A stretch of 64,000 nt of DNA from an uncultured Prevotellaceae bacterium (GCA_900319525.1 ONOU01000006.1:50692-114691), one strand, 5' to 3'. Shown: positions 8,613 to 18,738, counted from the stretch's first letter. Program-made: numbers and translations. Notes: generated by a model not told the origin, from the sequence alone.

Positions 8613-11600
8613 ATGCTCAAACTGAATAAACTGCAACTCGCATGCGTAATCCTGATGGCCGTCTTGTGTGCAGGACATGCGGGTGCGTTCGACACGTCAA
8701 AGTATGCGTCCCAGTCCAAGCTTGCCACGGGCAAGTGGGTCAAAGTGATGGTGCCCGAGAGTGGTGTGTACGAGATTACCTATGACGAGCTGCGCAAGAT
8801 GGGCTTTGACAACCCGTCCCAGGTGCATGTTTATGGCCATGGTGGTAACCGCATCAGTGAGGTGCTTAATGGCAAGGCTGTAGATGACTTGAAGGCTGTG
8901 CCTATCTTGCGTGTGAACGATAAGATCTGCTTCTATGGCAATGGCCCTGTAGCCTTTACCATGTCTGAATACATGAGCGTGCCCCACTACACACGCGTGT
9001 TCAATCCCTATTCACAGGAAGGCTGCTATTTCCTGACCGAGGAATCGACACCTGACGTGGTCCCCATGCGTAAAGCGGTGCCCTCGGTGAGCAGCTATGT
9101 GAACACGGCCAGCAGCATGAGTTTCTATTATCATGAGCGGGACCTGATGTCGGCAGCAAGCTCGGGCAAGGAAATGCTGGGTGAGGACTTCGCCAGAAAC
9201 CAGCTGCTGGTGGACTACTACCTGCCGCAGCTGTCTGATAGCACCCTGGTCCTGCAAACCGCCCTTGCCGCCAATGTGCTGGAGACTTCCTATGCCAACG
9301 CGGTACTGCATAGCGGCAATGGAACCGACACAACGGCTTACCCCGAAGCGTCATCAGTCCTCTACATGCCGCTGGAAAATGTGTATTACAATGTCGCTTC
9401 TCCATCTGCCGCGATCAAGCTCAGTCATCCGCAACAACGTGGACAGTTCGAGCCCATCCTGAAGAACTCCAGTGGCACGAATTCGGCCTTGTTGGCGCGT
9501 CTGGACTACTTTATCCTGACTTATAAGCACCATAATATCCTTGTCGGTATGCCCGACAACCAGATGCTCATGGGTTATGCCATGACTTCGGGCAAGGAGC
9601 GCTTGATGCTGCCCTATGCCACGTCGAGCACTGTGGTGTGGTTTATCAACAACACCCAGTCGCCCATGGTGGTGCCCACCACGGCCTATAACGAGGGAAA
9701 TACACACGGCTTGTCTTTCTTCGCTAACCCGATCAGCTATGCGACCTATGTGGCCTTCGATCCGGCTAAGACACTGAAGAAGATATCCCGTTATGAGCCG
9801 GTGGCCAACCAGAACCTGCACGGCATGCCTGAGCCCGACCTGCTGATTATTGCCTCGACGGCATTCAAGGAGCAGGCCGACCGCCTAGCCGACATGCACC
9901 GTGCCATTGACGGTATCACCGTGGCCGTGGTGACCCAGGATCAAGTGTTCAACGAGTTCTCGAGTGGCACGCGCGATGCAATGGCTTACCGCCTGCTGTG
10001 CAAGATGCTCTATGACCGTGACAATGTTAAATTCAAGAACCTGTTGCTGTTTGGCACGGGCTCATTTGACAACCGTGAACTCATGGGCAGTCATCCCAAT
10101 GACCTGCTCACTTACCAGAGTGACGAGAGCAACATCCTGGAACAGAGCTACACAAGTGATGACTTCTTCGGTATGCTGGCCGATAATTCGGGCGCTAATC
10201 TGGCAGCCGACAAGCTCAGCATCGGAGTAGGTCGCATCACTTGTGTTGACGTGGATGAGGCCCGCAGCGACGTTGACAAGATCATTGATTACTATGCCAA
10301 TCCTGACTATGGGGTGTGGCGCAACAATACCATCGTGTCGAGTGACTCACCCGACGGCGGAATGTATATGTTCCAGGCACAGGGTTACAAAGACCTGATT
10401 GAGGGAAGCCTGAATACGGGCATGCATGTGAACACGGTTCACGACAGCATGTACCCGCGTTCGCCTAACGAGCCCACATATGCGGTCGAGCGCAAGACGG
10501 CTACCGAGGCCAAGCAGCGCTTGAGCTACCTGCTCAAGGATGGTGCTTACTTTGCAACCTATGTAGGGCACGCAGGTTCAGTTAGCTTGACTAAATATAA
10601 CAAGATGTGGACCATCTCGGATGTGGCCAACACGTCTTATCCTTACTATCCCATCATGTCATTGGCTTGCTGTGACGTGGCCCACTTTGACAACACCACA
10701 CGAGGCATCGCCGAGTTGATGTTCCACAAGCGTGACGGTGGCGCTATCGCCCTGTTGACATCAGCGCGTATGGTATCCGCCATGCCTAACAATCAGTTGA
10801 ACCGTAACTTCATCAATGCCCTGTTCAGCTATGACCGCACGGGCGTGATGCCTACAGTGGGCGAGGCCTACAAGGAGGCAAAACTGTCATTCGTCGGTGC
10901 CGACATGAACAAGCTGTCTTTCTTCCTGCTGGGCGATCCCGCCATGCGGGTGAATTATCCGACTCCCCGCTTCAACATCACCAGCGTGAACGGAACCGAT
11001 GTGACCGACACGCTCAATGCCGAGGTGTACCCACTGTGTCGCTTTGAGATTAAGGCACAGGTCGTTGACGGCCAGGGTAATGTGGACCGCAGCTTTAATG
11101 GCGATGCCACGGCAACGCTCTATGGACACGAGAACCTGTTCACGACACTGAGCAACATCATGGGCACAGAGGAACGCGAAATCTATATGGACCGCACTAA
11201 ACTGGCCGAGATTTCGGGTAGGGTAGAGAACGGCCTGTTTACGGGCTCAATGATTGCTCCCCGTGTACCCTATGGCCGCTCCTCAACCGTGTTGACGTCG
11301 ATGTTGCGCGTGTATGCCCACAAAGACAGTAGCGACTGCATGGTGAATGGTGTCACCAAGCAGATCATCATGCTGCCCTATGACGAGTCTAAGGTCATTG
11401 AGGATAACGAGGCTCCCGTGATTACTGCCATGTACCTGAATGAGGAGAGCAGCTTTGGCGAGGGTGCTGTCGTTTCGCCCAATACGATGCTCTATATCAA
11501 CGTGACCGATAACGAGGGCATCAACGTTCAGGCCAATTCCCCCTCCAGCAGCATGAAGTTGTCGCTCGATGACGGCAAAGCGTCATTTGGTGACATCCTG

Positions 11601-12062
11601 TGTGGCGCTAACGTTGCCAATGGCAACAAGTCGGTGTCAATCGCTTACCCGCTGACCAACCTGACCGATGGCTTGCATACGCTCACCTATACCGTATATG
11701 ATATGCTGGGCAACAGTGCCACCCGCACCATTTCGTTCCTGGTAGGGCATGCATCAAGTGTTGACATCGTTGCAGACAAGTCGCCCGCGATGATCAACAA
11801 TCCGGTGAATTTTGACTTGCAGGCCAGCGGAATGCTGCATCCTGAGGTGACCCTGCGCGTGACCGATGCGACAGGTAAACTTGTGTGGATGACCACGACC
11901 GACACCTTCCCCGTCAGCTGGGACATGAAGGACATGGATGGCAACAAGGTGCCGGCGGGCCTGTACCGCTACTTCGGCTCCTATAACGATGGCGTGAACT
12001 ATGGTGGCACTCCCATCAACAAACTCATCGTTCTTGAGCCTGTCAAGACGGCCCGAAAGTAA
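8613..12062 (+). CDS. PorU-like C25 family peptidase, copy 3
   Basis: This third tandem paralogue has 1149 aa and begins 71 bp after copy 2. It has a signal peptide (ending GHAGA), the PorU-like N-terminal domain (GKWVKVMVPESGVYEITYDE), a C25 peptidase domain with YVGHAGSVSLTKYNK and SLACCDVAHFDN, Ig-like repeats and the same C-terminal segment (DMDGNKVPAGLYRYFGSYND). All catalytic positions are retained. It differs from copies 1 and 2 mostly in the N-terminal half and in the Ig-like region near residues 830-920, where it carries a short insertion (PYGRSSTVLTSMLRVY). No terminator is visible between copies 2 and 3, so they may be co-transcribed. The role is inferred as cell-surface proteolysis or sorting. 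Confidence 0.87.
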   Translation: MLKLNKLQLACVILMAVLCAGHAGAFDTSKYASQSKLATGKWVKVMVPESGVYEITYDELRKMGFDNPSQVHVYGHGGNRISEVLNGKAVDDLKAVPILRVNDKICFYGNGPVAFTMSEYMSVPHYTRVFNPYSQEGCYFLTEESTPDVVPMRKAVPSVSSYVNTASSMSFYYHERDLMSAASSGKEMLGEDFARNQLLVDYYLPQLSDSTLVLQTALAANVLETSYANAVLHSGNGTDTTAYPEASSVLYMPLENVYYNVASPSAAIKLSHPQQRGQFEPILKNSSGTNSALLARLDYFILTYKHHNILVGMPDNQMLMGYAMTSGKERLMLPYATSSTVVWFINNTQSPMVVPTTAYNEGNTHGLSFFANPISYATYVAFDPAKTLKKISRYEPVANQNLHGMPEPDLLIIASTAFKEQADRLADMHRAIDGITVAVVTQDQVFNEFSSGTRDAMAYRLLCKMLYDRDNVKFKNLLLFGTGSFDNRELMGSHPNDLLTYQSDESNILEQSYTSDDFFGMLADNSGANLAADKLSIGVGRITCVDVDEARSDVDKIIDYYANPDYGVWRNNTIVSSDSPDGGMYMFQAQGYKDLIEGSLNTGMHVNTVHDSMYPRSPNEPTYAVERKTATEAKQRLSYLLKDGAYFATYVGHAGSVSLTKYNKMWTISDVANTSYPYYPIMSLACCDVAHFDNTTRGIAELMFHKRDGGAIALLTSARMVSAMPNNQLNRNFINALFSYDRTGVMPTVGEAYKEAKLSFVGADMNKLSFFLLGDPAMRVNYPTPRFNITSVNGTDVTDTLNAEVYPLCRFEIKAQVVDGQGNVDRSFNGDATATLYGHENLFTTLSNIMGTEEREIYMDRTKLAEISGRVENGLFTGSMIAPRVPYGRSSTVLTSMLRVYAHKDSSDCMVNGVTKQIIMLPYDESKVIEDNEAPVITAMYLNEESSFGEGAVVSPNTMLYINVTDNEGINVQANSPSSSMKLSLDDGKASFGDILCGANVANGNKSVSIAYPLTNLTDGLHTLTYTVYDMLGNSATRTISFLVGHASSVDIVADKSPAMINNPVNFDLQASGMLHPEVTLRVTDATGKLVWMTTTDTFPVSWDMKDMDGNKVPAGLYRYFGSYNDGVNYGGTPINKLIVLEPVKTARK

Positions 12063-12163
12063 TATCCTGGAAGAGTATAATTCCCGTGAGCATGTCTCCC
12101 TTGTTGCTCTTGTGGTTTTAAACACTGTGTAACTGAAAAACTATATACAATTAATAATATTAT

Positions 12164-13948
12164 ATGTCGATAGATCAAATACTGGCACAAGCAACCGCCC
12201 AGGCGGTGAAAGAGTTATATGGCGTGGATTTCCCCGTCGAGAAGATAGTTCCCCAGACGACCAAGAAGGAGTTTGAGGGCAATGAAACGATTGTCGTCTT
12301 CCCGTTCCTGAAGGCGTCGCACAAGGCGCCAGACGTGACGGCTCAAGAGATAGGCGAGCACATGCAGGCTCACTGTGACGCGGTGGAGAAGTTCAATGTC
12401 ATCAAGGGCTTCTTGAACATCACCATCAAGCCATCATTCTGGACCAGCGTGCTCAAGCACGTGGCTTCGACACCCGACTATGGTTTCACAGCAGCTAGTG
12501 ATGATAGCCAGCTGGTGATGATCGAGTATTCCTCGCCCAACACCAACAAGCCGCTGCACTTGGGACATGTGCGCAACAACCTGCTGGGCTTCAGCCTCTC
12601 CAAGATTATGGAGGCCAACGGCTACAAGGTGGTGAAAACCAATATCGTCAACGACCGTGGTATTCACATCTGCAAGTCGATGCTGGCATGGCTCAAGTGG
12701 GGCAACGGCGCTACGCCCGAGTCTACCGGCAAGAAAGGCGACCACCTGATTGGCGACTTCTATGTGGCCTTTGACAAGCACTATAAGGCCGAAGTCAAGG
12801 AACTTGTCGAGAAAGGCATGAGCCAGGAGGAGGCCGAGAAGCAGGCTCCGCTCATTCAGGAGGCTCACGACATGCTGCGTCGCTGGGAGGCTGGCGATAA
12901 GGAGGTGCGCGCCCTGTGGGAGAAGATGAACAATTGGGTTTATGCCGGTTTTGACGAGACCTACCGTCGCATGGGCGTCTCGTTTGACAAGATTTACTAC
13001 GAGAGCGACACCTACCTGGTGGGCCGCGATACCGTGCTCAATGGTTTGGAAAAGGGTTTGTTCTACCGCAAGGAGGACAACAGCGTGTGGGCCGACCTCA
13101 CCAGTGACGGTTTGGATCACAAGCTGCTGCTGCGCAGCGACGGCACGTCGGTCTATATGACTCAGGACATCGGCACCGCCCAGCTGCGCTACAAGGACTA
13201 TCCCATTGACCGCATGGTCTATGTCGTGGGCAACGAGCAGAACTACCACTTCCAGGTGCTCTCGCTGCTGCTCGACAAGCTAGGCTTCAAGTGGGGCAAG
13301 GATCTGGTGCACTTCTCCTATGGTATGGTGGAGTTGCCCAACGGCAAGATGAAGTCCCGCGAGGGCACCGTTGTCGATGCCGATGAGCTCATGGACGAGA
13401 TGATTGCCACGGCCACCGAGATGGCCGGCGAGCCTGGACGTCTGCAGGGCGTTCCCGAGGAGGAGCGTGAGGACGTGCTGCGCATGATTGGCTTGGGCGC
13501 CTTGAAGTACTTTATTCTCAAGGTTGACCCCAGGAAGACCATGCTGTTCGACCCCAGCGAGTCTATCGACTTCAATGGCAATACGGGCCCCTTTATCCAG
13601 TACACCCATGCCCGCATCAAGTCGGTATTGCGCAAGAGTGGTGAGGATTATAACGCCGTGGACATCAGTGCTGTGGCTCCCAACGAAAAGGAGACTTCGC
13701 TCATCCAGAAACTGGCCGACTTCACTGTCGCCGTCAACGATGCCGGCCGCAACTACAGCCCCGCCCTGATTGCCAATTACGTTTATGACCTGGCCAAGGA
13801 ATACAACCAGTTCTATCATGACTACAGCATTCTCAAGGAGCAGGACGAGAAGGTGCGCGCCTTCCGTCTGTTGCTGAGCGCTACCGTTGCCGACGTCATT
13901 TGTCGCGGCATGTCGCTGCTGGGAATCGAGGTACCCGAGAGGATGTGA
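12164..13948 (+). CDS. argS: Arginyl-tRNA synthetase
   Basis: ArgS charges tRNA-Arg with arginine using ATP. The 594-aa protein is a complete class I synthetase. It has the N-terminal Arg-S additional domain (about residues 1-90), the HIGH-type signature in NTNKPLHLGHVRNN, the catalytic Rossmann domain with NIVNDRGIHICKSMLAW, the KMSKS-like loop NGKMKSREGTVVDADEL, and the C-terminal DALR anticodon-binding helices ending CRGMSLLGIEVPERM. ATG at 12164 is preceded by an A/T-rich leader. The length and all core motifs are normal for the family. It stands alone between the PorU-like genes and the Bax-inhibitor family gene, on the same strand as both. Confidence 0.97.
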   Translation: MSIDQILAQATAQAVKELYGVDFPVEKIVPQTTKKEFEGNETIVVFPFLKASHKAPDVTAQEIGEHMQAHCDAVEKFNVIKGFLNITIKPSFWTSVLKHVASTPDYGFTAASDDSQLVMIEYSSPNTNKPLHLGHVRNNLLGFSLSKIMEANGYKVVKTNIVNDRGIHICKSMLAWLKWGNGATPESTGKKGDHLIGDFYVAFDKHYKAEVKELVEKGMSQEEAEKQAPLIQEAHDMLRRWEAGDKEVRALWEKMNNWVYAGFDETYRRMGVSFDKIYYESDTYLVGRDTVLNGLEKGLFYRKEDNSVWADLTSDGLDHKLLLRSDGTSVYMTQDIGTAQLRYKDYPIDRMVYVVGNEQNYHFQVLSLLLDKLGFKWGKDLVHFSYGMVELPNGKMKSREGTVVDADELMDEMIATATEMAGEPGRLQGVPEEEREDVLRMIGLGALKYFILKVDPRKTMLFDPSESIDFNGNTGPFIQYTHARIKSVLRKSGEDYNAVDISAVAPNEKETSLIQKLADFTVAVNDAGRNYSPALIANYVYDLAKEYNQFYHDYSILKEQDEKVRAFRLLLSATVADVICRGMSLLGIEVPERM

Positions 13949-14014
13949 TCCATCGGTAGTTGGCATAGTTTTTGCAACTAAAAACCAAGAACTGAAAACT
14001 AACAACTAAAAGAC

Positions 14015-14743
14015 ATGAACAATTGGAATAATAACTTCGAGAACGGCTATCAGACTGCCGCTCAAGCTGAGAATTCGCTGACGCTTCAGCGTTATGTCGC
14101 TGGCGTGATGCGCAAGGTGTATGGAAAGATGACATTGGGCCTGTTGGCTACTGCTCTCACGTCCTATCTGATGCTGTCCAGCCCGGCTTTGTTGACCATG
14201 CTGTTCAGTAGCACATTCTCAATTTGGATCTTGTTTGCCGTCGAATTGGGCCTGGTTATCTACCTGAGTGCCCGCATCGACAAGTTGAGCACGGGCACCG
14301 CCACCGCCTTGTTCTATGCCTACAGTATCTTGAATGGTGTGTCGTTAACCCCCATCTTCCTGGTATATACTGGTGTGTCGATTGCCACGACCTTTGCGAT
14401 TACGGCAGGCACTTTTGGCGCCATGACCATTTTCGGTTATGTGACGCGTCAGGATTTGTCCAAGATCGGCTCCTTCCTGATCATGGCCCTGTTTGGTCTC
14501 ATCGTGTGCGCTCTGGTGAATCTCTTCTTCCGGAATACGATGTTTGAACTGCTCATCAGTTGCGCCGGTGTGCTCATCTTTGTGGGCCTTACCGCTTGGG
14601 ATACTCAAGCCATTAAGCGTATGAGCGCCGAGGCCGACCCTTCGATGGTGGGCAAGATTGCCACGATGGGCGCTCTGACCCTCTATCTCGACTTTATTAA
14701 CTTGTTCCTGTATCTGCTGCGCTTCTTTGGCAACCGCGATTGA
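14015..14743 (+). CDS. Bax inhibitor-1/YccA family membrane protein
   Basis: This 242-aa protein has about seven hydrophobic segments. The order is a polar N-terminus (residues 1-30), then the conserved VAGVMRKVYGKMTLGLLATALTSY entrance to helix 1, followed by regularly spaced helices and the terminal LTLYLDFINLFLYLLRFFGNRD, the closing signature of Bacteroidales BI-1 family members. Family members are membrane proteins linked to Ca2+ leak or, in bacteria, to interaction with the FtsH protease (YccA). The specific function here is unknown. A 15-bp hairpin ends the transcript just downstream. The leader carries an AACTAACAACTA string also found before the Dabb gene near 37.9 kb. Confidence 0.9.
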   Translation: MNNWNNNFENGYQTAAQAENSLTLQRYVAGVMRKVYGKMTLGLLATALTSYLMLSSPALLTMLFSSTFSIWILFAVELGLVIYLSARIDKLSTGTATALFYAYSILNGVSLTPIFLVYTGVSIATTFAITAGTFGAMTIFGYVTRQDLSKIGSFLIMALFGLIVCALVNLFFRNTMFELLISCAGVLIFVGLTAWDTQAIKRMSAEADPSMVGKIATMGALTLYLDFINLFLYLLRFFGNRD

Positions 14744-14768
14744 CCGGTCAGGAACGGTATTTGGATAA

Positions 14769-14810
14769 CAAACGGCCCCAGCTGCATCAACACTTAGCTG
14801 GGGCCGTTTG
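14769..14810. terminator. Bidirectional terminator between convergent genes
   Basis: A perfect 15-bp inverted repeat (14769-14783 with 14796-14810; CAAACGGCCCCAGCT and its complement) has a 12-nt loop. It lies between the BI-1 family stop (14743) and the GH3 stop (14831). AAA/TTT ends on both sides suit termination in both directions. Confidence 0.85.
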
Positions 14811-14830
14811 CTGTATATGGCGTGTAAACG

Positions 14831-17104
14831 TCAGCGCAGGGTGAATTGCTTGCGCTGGACGTTGCGGCTGTCGGTACCTATCATGACCTCAAAGTCGCCA
14901 GGCTCGCAAACGTAGTCAAGGTCCTTGTTGTAGAACTTGAGCAGGTCGGCGTCGATGGTGAAGGTCACCTGACGGCTCTCGCCCGGCTTGAGGTTGATGC
15001 GCTCAAAGCCCTTGAGCTCCTGTACGGGACGGGCAATGCTGCCTACCAGGTCGCGGATGTAGAGCTGGACGACCTCGGCGCCCTCGCGGCTGCCCGTGTT
15101 GGTAACGGTGACCGATGCCTGGATGCTGCCGCTAGCGCTCATCGAGTTGCTGCTCAGGGTCATCGGGCTGTAGTTAAATGTCGTGTAGCTCAGGCCGTAA
15201 CCGAAGGGGAACAGCGGCTCGTTGGGCACGTCCAGATAGTTGGAGGTGAACTTGGTGAACCACTTGGGGTTGGGACGCCCTGTGTTCAGGTGGTTATAAT
15301 AGACAGGAACCTGACCAACGCTACGGGGCATGGTGGCCGAGAGCTTGCCGCTGGGCGACACGTCGCCAAAGACCACGTCACAGATGGCATCAGCGGCCTC
15401 GCTACCGCCAAACCACACGTTCAGGATGGTGGGGATATTCTCGACCTCCCAGTCCATGACGGTAGTGCGTCCCGAGAAGTTGAGCAGCACAATGGGCTTG
15501 CCGGTGGCCAGCAGGGCCGTGAGCAGGTCCTTCTGTGCATCGAGGATCGTGAGTTCGCTGCGTGAGCTGCTCTCGCCCGACATCTCGCTGGGCTCGCCCA
15601 TGGCGGCGACAATCACGTCACACTCGCGTGCGATGCGCAGGGCCTCGTCGCGCATGACGTCAACCGGGCGCTCGTCGCGCATCTCGCGGCCAAACATCGT
15701 CGAGTTCTTCTCCAGTTCGGCATCATAGCAGACGTTGCACCCCTTGGCATACATCACCTCGCCACGATCTCCCACGGCGCGGCGCATGGCCTCGAGCAGC
15801 GTGCTGTAGCGGTCGCTGGCGGCGGCCACGCTCCAGGTGCCGGGCATGTTGGCGCGGGTGTTGGCCAGCGGGCCCACCAGGGCGATCTTGGCCGTGCGTT
15901 GCAGCGGCAGCACGTTATCCTTGTTCTGCAGCAGTACAAAGGTTTCGGTGGCCAGCTTGCGTGCGGCGGCACGATGCTCGGCCGTGTAGATTTCCTTGCT
16001 GGCACGCTTGCTGTCCAGGTAGCGGTAGGGATCGTCAAACAGGCCCAGCTTGTACTTGGCTTCCAGAATGCGGCGGCAAGCCTTATCGATGTCGTCGATG
16101 GTCACCTTGCCCTCGTCCAGCGATTTTTCCAGTGTTCCCAAGAAACCGTCGGCCACCATGTCCATGTCGGTACCCGCGTTCAGGGCAAGTGCCGAGACCG
16201 TCTGCAGGTCGCCCATGCCGTGGTTGATCATCTCGCTGATGGCGGTGTAGTCGGTCACGACAAAGCCGTCAAATCCCCAGCGGTCCCTCAGCACCTCGGT
16301 CATGAGCCAGCGGTTGCCCGTGGCGGGGATGTAGTCAATGACGTTGAACGAGGTCATGAAGCTGCCCGCTCCGGCATCGACGCCTGCCTTGTAGGGCGGG
16401 AAATACTCGTTGAACATGCGCACGTGGCTCATATCGACAGTATTGTAGTCACGGCCAGCCTCGGGGGCGCCATAGAGGGCAAAATGCTTCACGCAGGCCA
16501 TCATCGATGTCTTGTCGGCCAGGTCAGCACCTTGATACCCCTCAATCATGGCGCGGCAGATGGCAGATCCCAGAAACGGGTCCTCGCCGTTGCCCTCGCT
16601 CATGCGTCCCCATCGGGGCTCGCGGCAGATGTCCACCATGGGGCTGAAGGTCCAGCAGATGCCATCGGCAGTGGCTTCGATCGAGGCGATGCGGGCCGAG
16701 TTGCGGATGGCCTCCATGTCCCAGCTCATCGACATGGCGAAGGGGATGGGGAAGACGGTCTCATAGCCGTGAATCACATCCATGCCGAAGATAAGCGGAA
16801 TGCCCAGCCGGCTCTGCTTGACGGCGACTTCCTGCAGCTGGCGAATGCTCTTCACCCCCTTCATGTTGAACAGGCCGCCCACCTGTCCTGCCTTGATCTT
16901 GCCGACCACGTCGCCACTCACCGTGGAACCGGTGATGATGTCGCCGGTGACGGGGAGGTTGAGTTGTCCGATTTTCTCTTGCAAGGTCATCTTGCCCATC
17001 AGGTCATCGATGAAACGGTCCATCCTGGCCTGGTCCACGGCCTGTGCAGCCATCGAGATGCTCACGAGGGCCATGGCCAATAAATAAATTCTCATTCTTG
17101 TCAT
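14831..17104 (-). CDS. GH3 family beta-glucosidase, secreted
   Basis: This 757-aa exo-acting retaining beta-glucosidase of the BglX type probably releases glucose from the non-reducing end of oligosaccharides in the periplasm. A signal peptide ends near SMAAQA. The N-terminal GH3 domain includes GMDVIHGYETVFPIPFAMS, RWGRMSEGNGEDP and KHFALYGAPEAGRDYN. The catalytic nucleophile Asp is in GFVVTDYTAISEM (about residue 285). The GH3 C-terminal domain has GEPSEMSGESSSRSELTI, containing the likely acid/base Glu. A fibronectin-III-like domain closes the protein (about residues 660-757). ATG at 17104 or 17095 is possible. It is the last gene of the susC-started minus-strand PUL, 238 bp after the GH144-like gene. 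Confidence 0.93.
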   Translation of the reverse strand: MTRMRIYLLAMALVSISMAAQAVDQARMDRFIDDLMGKMTLQEKIGQLNLPVTGDIITGSTVSGDVVGKIKAGQVGGLFNMKGVKSIRQLQEVAVKQSRLGIPLIFGMDVIHGYETVFPIPFAMSMSWDMEAIRNSARIASIEATADGICWTFSPMVDICREPRWGRMSEGNGEDPFLGSAICRAMIEGYQGADLADKTSMMACVKHFALYGAPEAGRDYNTVDMSHVRMFNEYFPPYKAGVDAGAGSFMTSFNVIDYIPATGNRWLMTEVLRDRWGFDGFVVTDYTAISEMINHGMGDLQTVSALALNAGTDMDMVADGFLGTLEKSLDEGKVTIDDIDKACRRILEAKYKLGLFDDPYRYLDSKRASKEIYTAEHRAAARKLATETFVLLQNKDNVLPLQRTAKIALVGPLANTRANMPGTWSVAAASDRYSTLLEAMRRAVGDRGEVMYAKGCNVCYDAELEKNSTMFGREMRDERPVDVMRDEALRIARECDVIVAAMGEPSEMSGESSSRSELTILDAQKDLLTALLATGKPIVLLNFSGRTTVMDWEVENIPTILNVWFGGSEAADAICDVVFGDVSPSGKLSATMPRSVGQVPVYYNHLNTGRPNPKWFTKFTSNYLDVPNEPLFPFGYGLSYTTFNYSPMTLSSNSMSASGSIQASVTVTNTGSREGAEVVQLYIRDLVGSIARPVQELKGFERINLKPGESRQVTFTIDADLLKFYNKDLDYVCEPGDFEVMIGTDSRNVQRKQFTLR

Positions 17105-17342
17105 AATGGTTGATATGCTTGGATTGATTGATAATGCTGACTGTTACCACCTCGCAAAGGTAGGCAATTATCTTGAGGGGACTTCTATAAATTACCCAAA
17201 AGATAGTTTTTAGTGTTGTTGGATGTCTTTGGCCGCTTTTCGGCATCTTTTGTCTTTCCTTCTTGGACCATAGCCTGCTATGCTCCTGCGAAGTCAAGTC
17301 AAAATCTGCTCAAAAATCAATCCAAATCCATTCCAAGCTAAT

Positions 17343-18728
17343 TTATGGAAGTCCCCTTGAAACCTCAAAGCCCAGCTTCGCGAGTCCCTCTTGTACCTCG
17401 GGGCAACTCATGAACAGGCGCCACAGCAGCCCCGTGCGGTAGTTCTCGATCATCGGGGCGATGGTGCACTGGTCGATGGCCAGGTAGCGAGGCAATGTCC
17501 ATCCGCTGGCGGGGCTGAAGGCGTCATAGAAGCCATACTTGCCCCAGATGCTCTCGCCGCGGCTGTAGAAGCCCCTGAGGGCCGCCATCGACTGCTCAGG
17601 CGTGTAGGGGAACGACGACAGTGCCGCCGTGGGCGTGATCACGCCCAGGTCATTACCAGGGCTGTGAGCCGAATAGCCGTCTGTCGAGTAGCTGGCGGTC
17701 AAGCCCCAGCAGTCGGGGCCGTAGCCGCTGTAGCCCTTGGGATTGTCGATGCAATACCGGTAGTTGCTCAGCGCGTGGTTGCGCACCACATTCCAGTAGT
17801 CGGCATACTGGTCCTTCAGGCCTCGCGGGTCCAGGCCAAACCAGCTGTAATGTGCCCAAAAGAGCGGACCGCCCGTCTTCTCGGCGCCGTTGTGCTTGAG
17901 TTCCAGCGGATAACCATAAGGAGCCGCATCACTCTTGATGCCGCCACTTCGTGCCCACCCCTTGTGGTAGCACGAGGCGGGTACAGTGTGGGTGGGCGAG
18001 GCCGCTGCCAGCACATACACGATGAGACACTCGTTGTAACCCTCAAGCGGGAAATTCATGTCCCACTCATACTGGGGCGACCAGTGCCAGTAGATGACAT
18101 CCTGACCGCCGCGGGTGTACCAGTCAAATTCCATGTCCTGCCACAAGGCATTGATGCGGCTCACCAGGTCTCTCTCGGCTGCAGTGTCGCGGTTGAGGTA
18201 TTGGCGGGCGCACAGCAGTCCCTGCATCAGGAAGCAGCTCTCCACCAGGTCGCCACCGTTATCCTTTTGGCCAAAGGGTTTCACCTTGCCCGTGGGGCCG
18301 TACAACCAGTGCGGCCACACGCCGTGGAAGCGGTCGGCCCGTTCCAGGAAGCCCACGATGCGTTTCAGCCGCTCGATGCCCTGGTCGCGCGTGATGAAGC
18401 CGCGCTCCATCGCCACCACGAGGCCAGCGATGCCAAATCCGCTGCCACCCGTGGTTACCACGTCCTGATCATGCTCGGGGTATTGCCCGTCCAGATGGAT
18501 GCGCTCGCGCGCCAGTCCTGACGTGGGTTCAGCGCCATCCCACATATAGTTGAAGTGCACGCGCTCGATGTAGTCGAGCATCGCATCGTCGTTCTTGAAC
18601 GATGATGGGCGTTGCCCGGTTGACGGGGGCGTCGGTTCCTCGTTGTGGACATTGCTGCCGGTTTTGCATCCAGCAATTGTTATCAGCAGGATGAGCAGTG
18701 ACAGCGGCTTGAAGATGGTCGTGTTCAT
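17343..18728 (-). CDS. GH144-like / glycoamylase-like domain lipoprotein (probable beta-1,2-glucanase)
   Basis: This 461-aa lipoprotein has the lipobox ITIAGC (Cys21), a short polar linker, then one alpha/alpha-barrel domain of the 'glycoamylase-like' type. It begins with FNYMWDGAEPTSGLARERI and contains TTGGSGFGIAGLVVAMERGF, GVWPHWLYGPTGKV, YEWDMNFPLEGYNECLIVYV, GPDCWGLTASYSTDGYSAHSPG and FYDAFSPASGWTLPRYLAIDQ. These segments are typical of the Bacteroidota family that includes GH144 endo-beta-1,2-glucanases and sophorose-releasing enzymes. The family placement is from memory of the signature, so substrate is an inference. It is 10 bp downstream of the GH43-like gene and upstream of a GH3 beta-glucosidase, a logical chain for beta-glucan breakdown at the outer membrane. 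Confidence 0.82.
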   Translation of the reverse strand: MNTTIFKPLSLLILLITIAGCKTGSNVHNEEPTPPSTGQRPSSFKNDDAMLDYIERVHFNYMWDGAEPTSGLARERIHLDGQYPEHDQDVVTTGGSGFGIAGLVVAMERGFITRDQGIERLKRIVGFLERADRFHGVWPHWLYGPTGKVKPFGQKDNGGDLVESCFLMQGLLCARQYLNRDTAAERDLVSRINALWQDMEFDWYTRGGQDVIYWHWSPQYEWDMNFPLEGYNECLIVYVLAAASPTHTVPASCYHKGWARSGGIKSDAAPYGYPLELKHNGAEKTGGPLFWAHYSWFGLDPRGLKDQYADYWNVVRNHALSNYRYCIDNPKGYSGYGPDCWGLTASYSTDGYSAHSPGNDLGVITPTAALSSFPYTPEQSMAALRGFYSRGESIWGKYGFYDAFSPASGWTLPRYLAIDQCTIAPMIENYRTGLLWRLFMSCPEVQEGLAKLGFEVSRGLP

Positions 18729-18738
18729 AATGCAGTTG

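Noticed and set aside
15899-17083. Plus-strand open frame opposite the GH3 gene
   Set aside because: Shadow of the GH3 coding sequence without recognisable motif or promoter.
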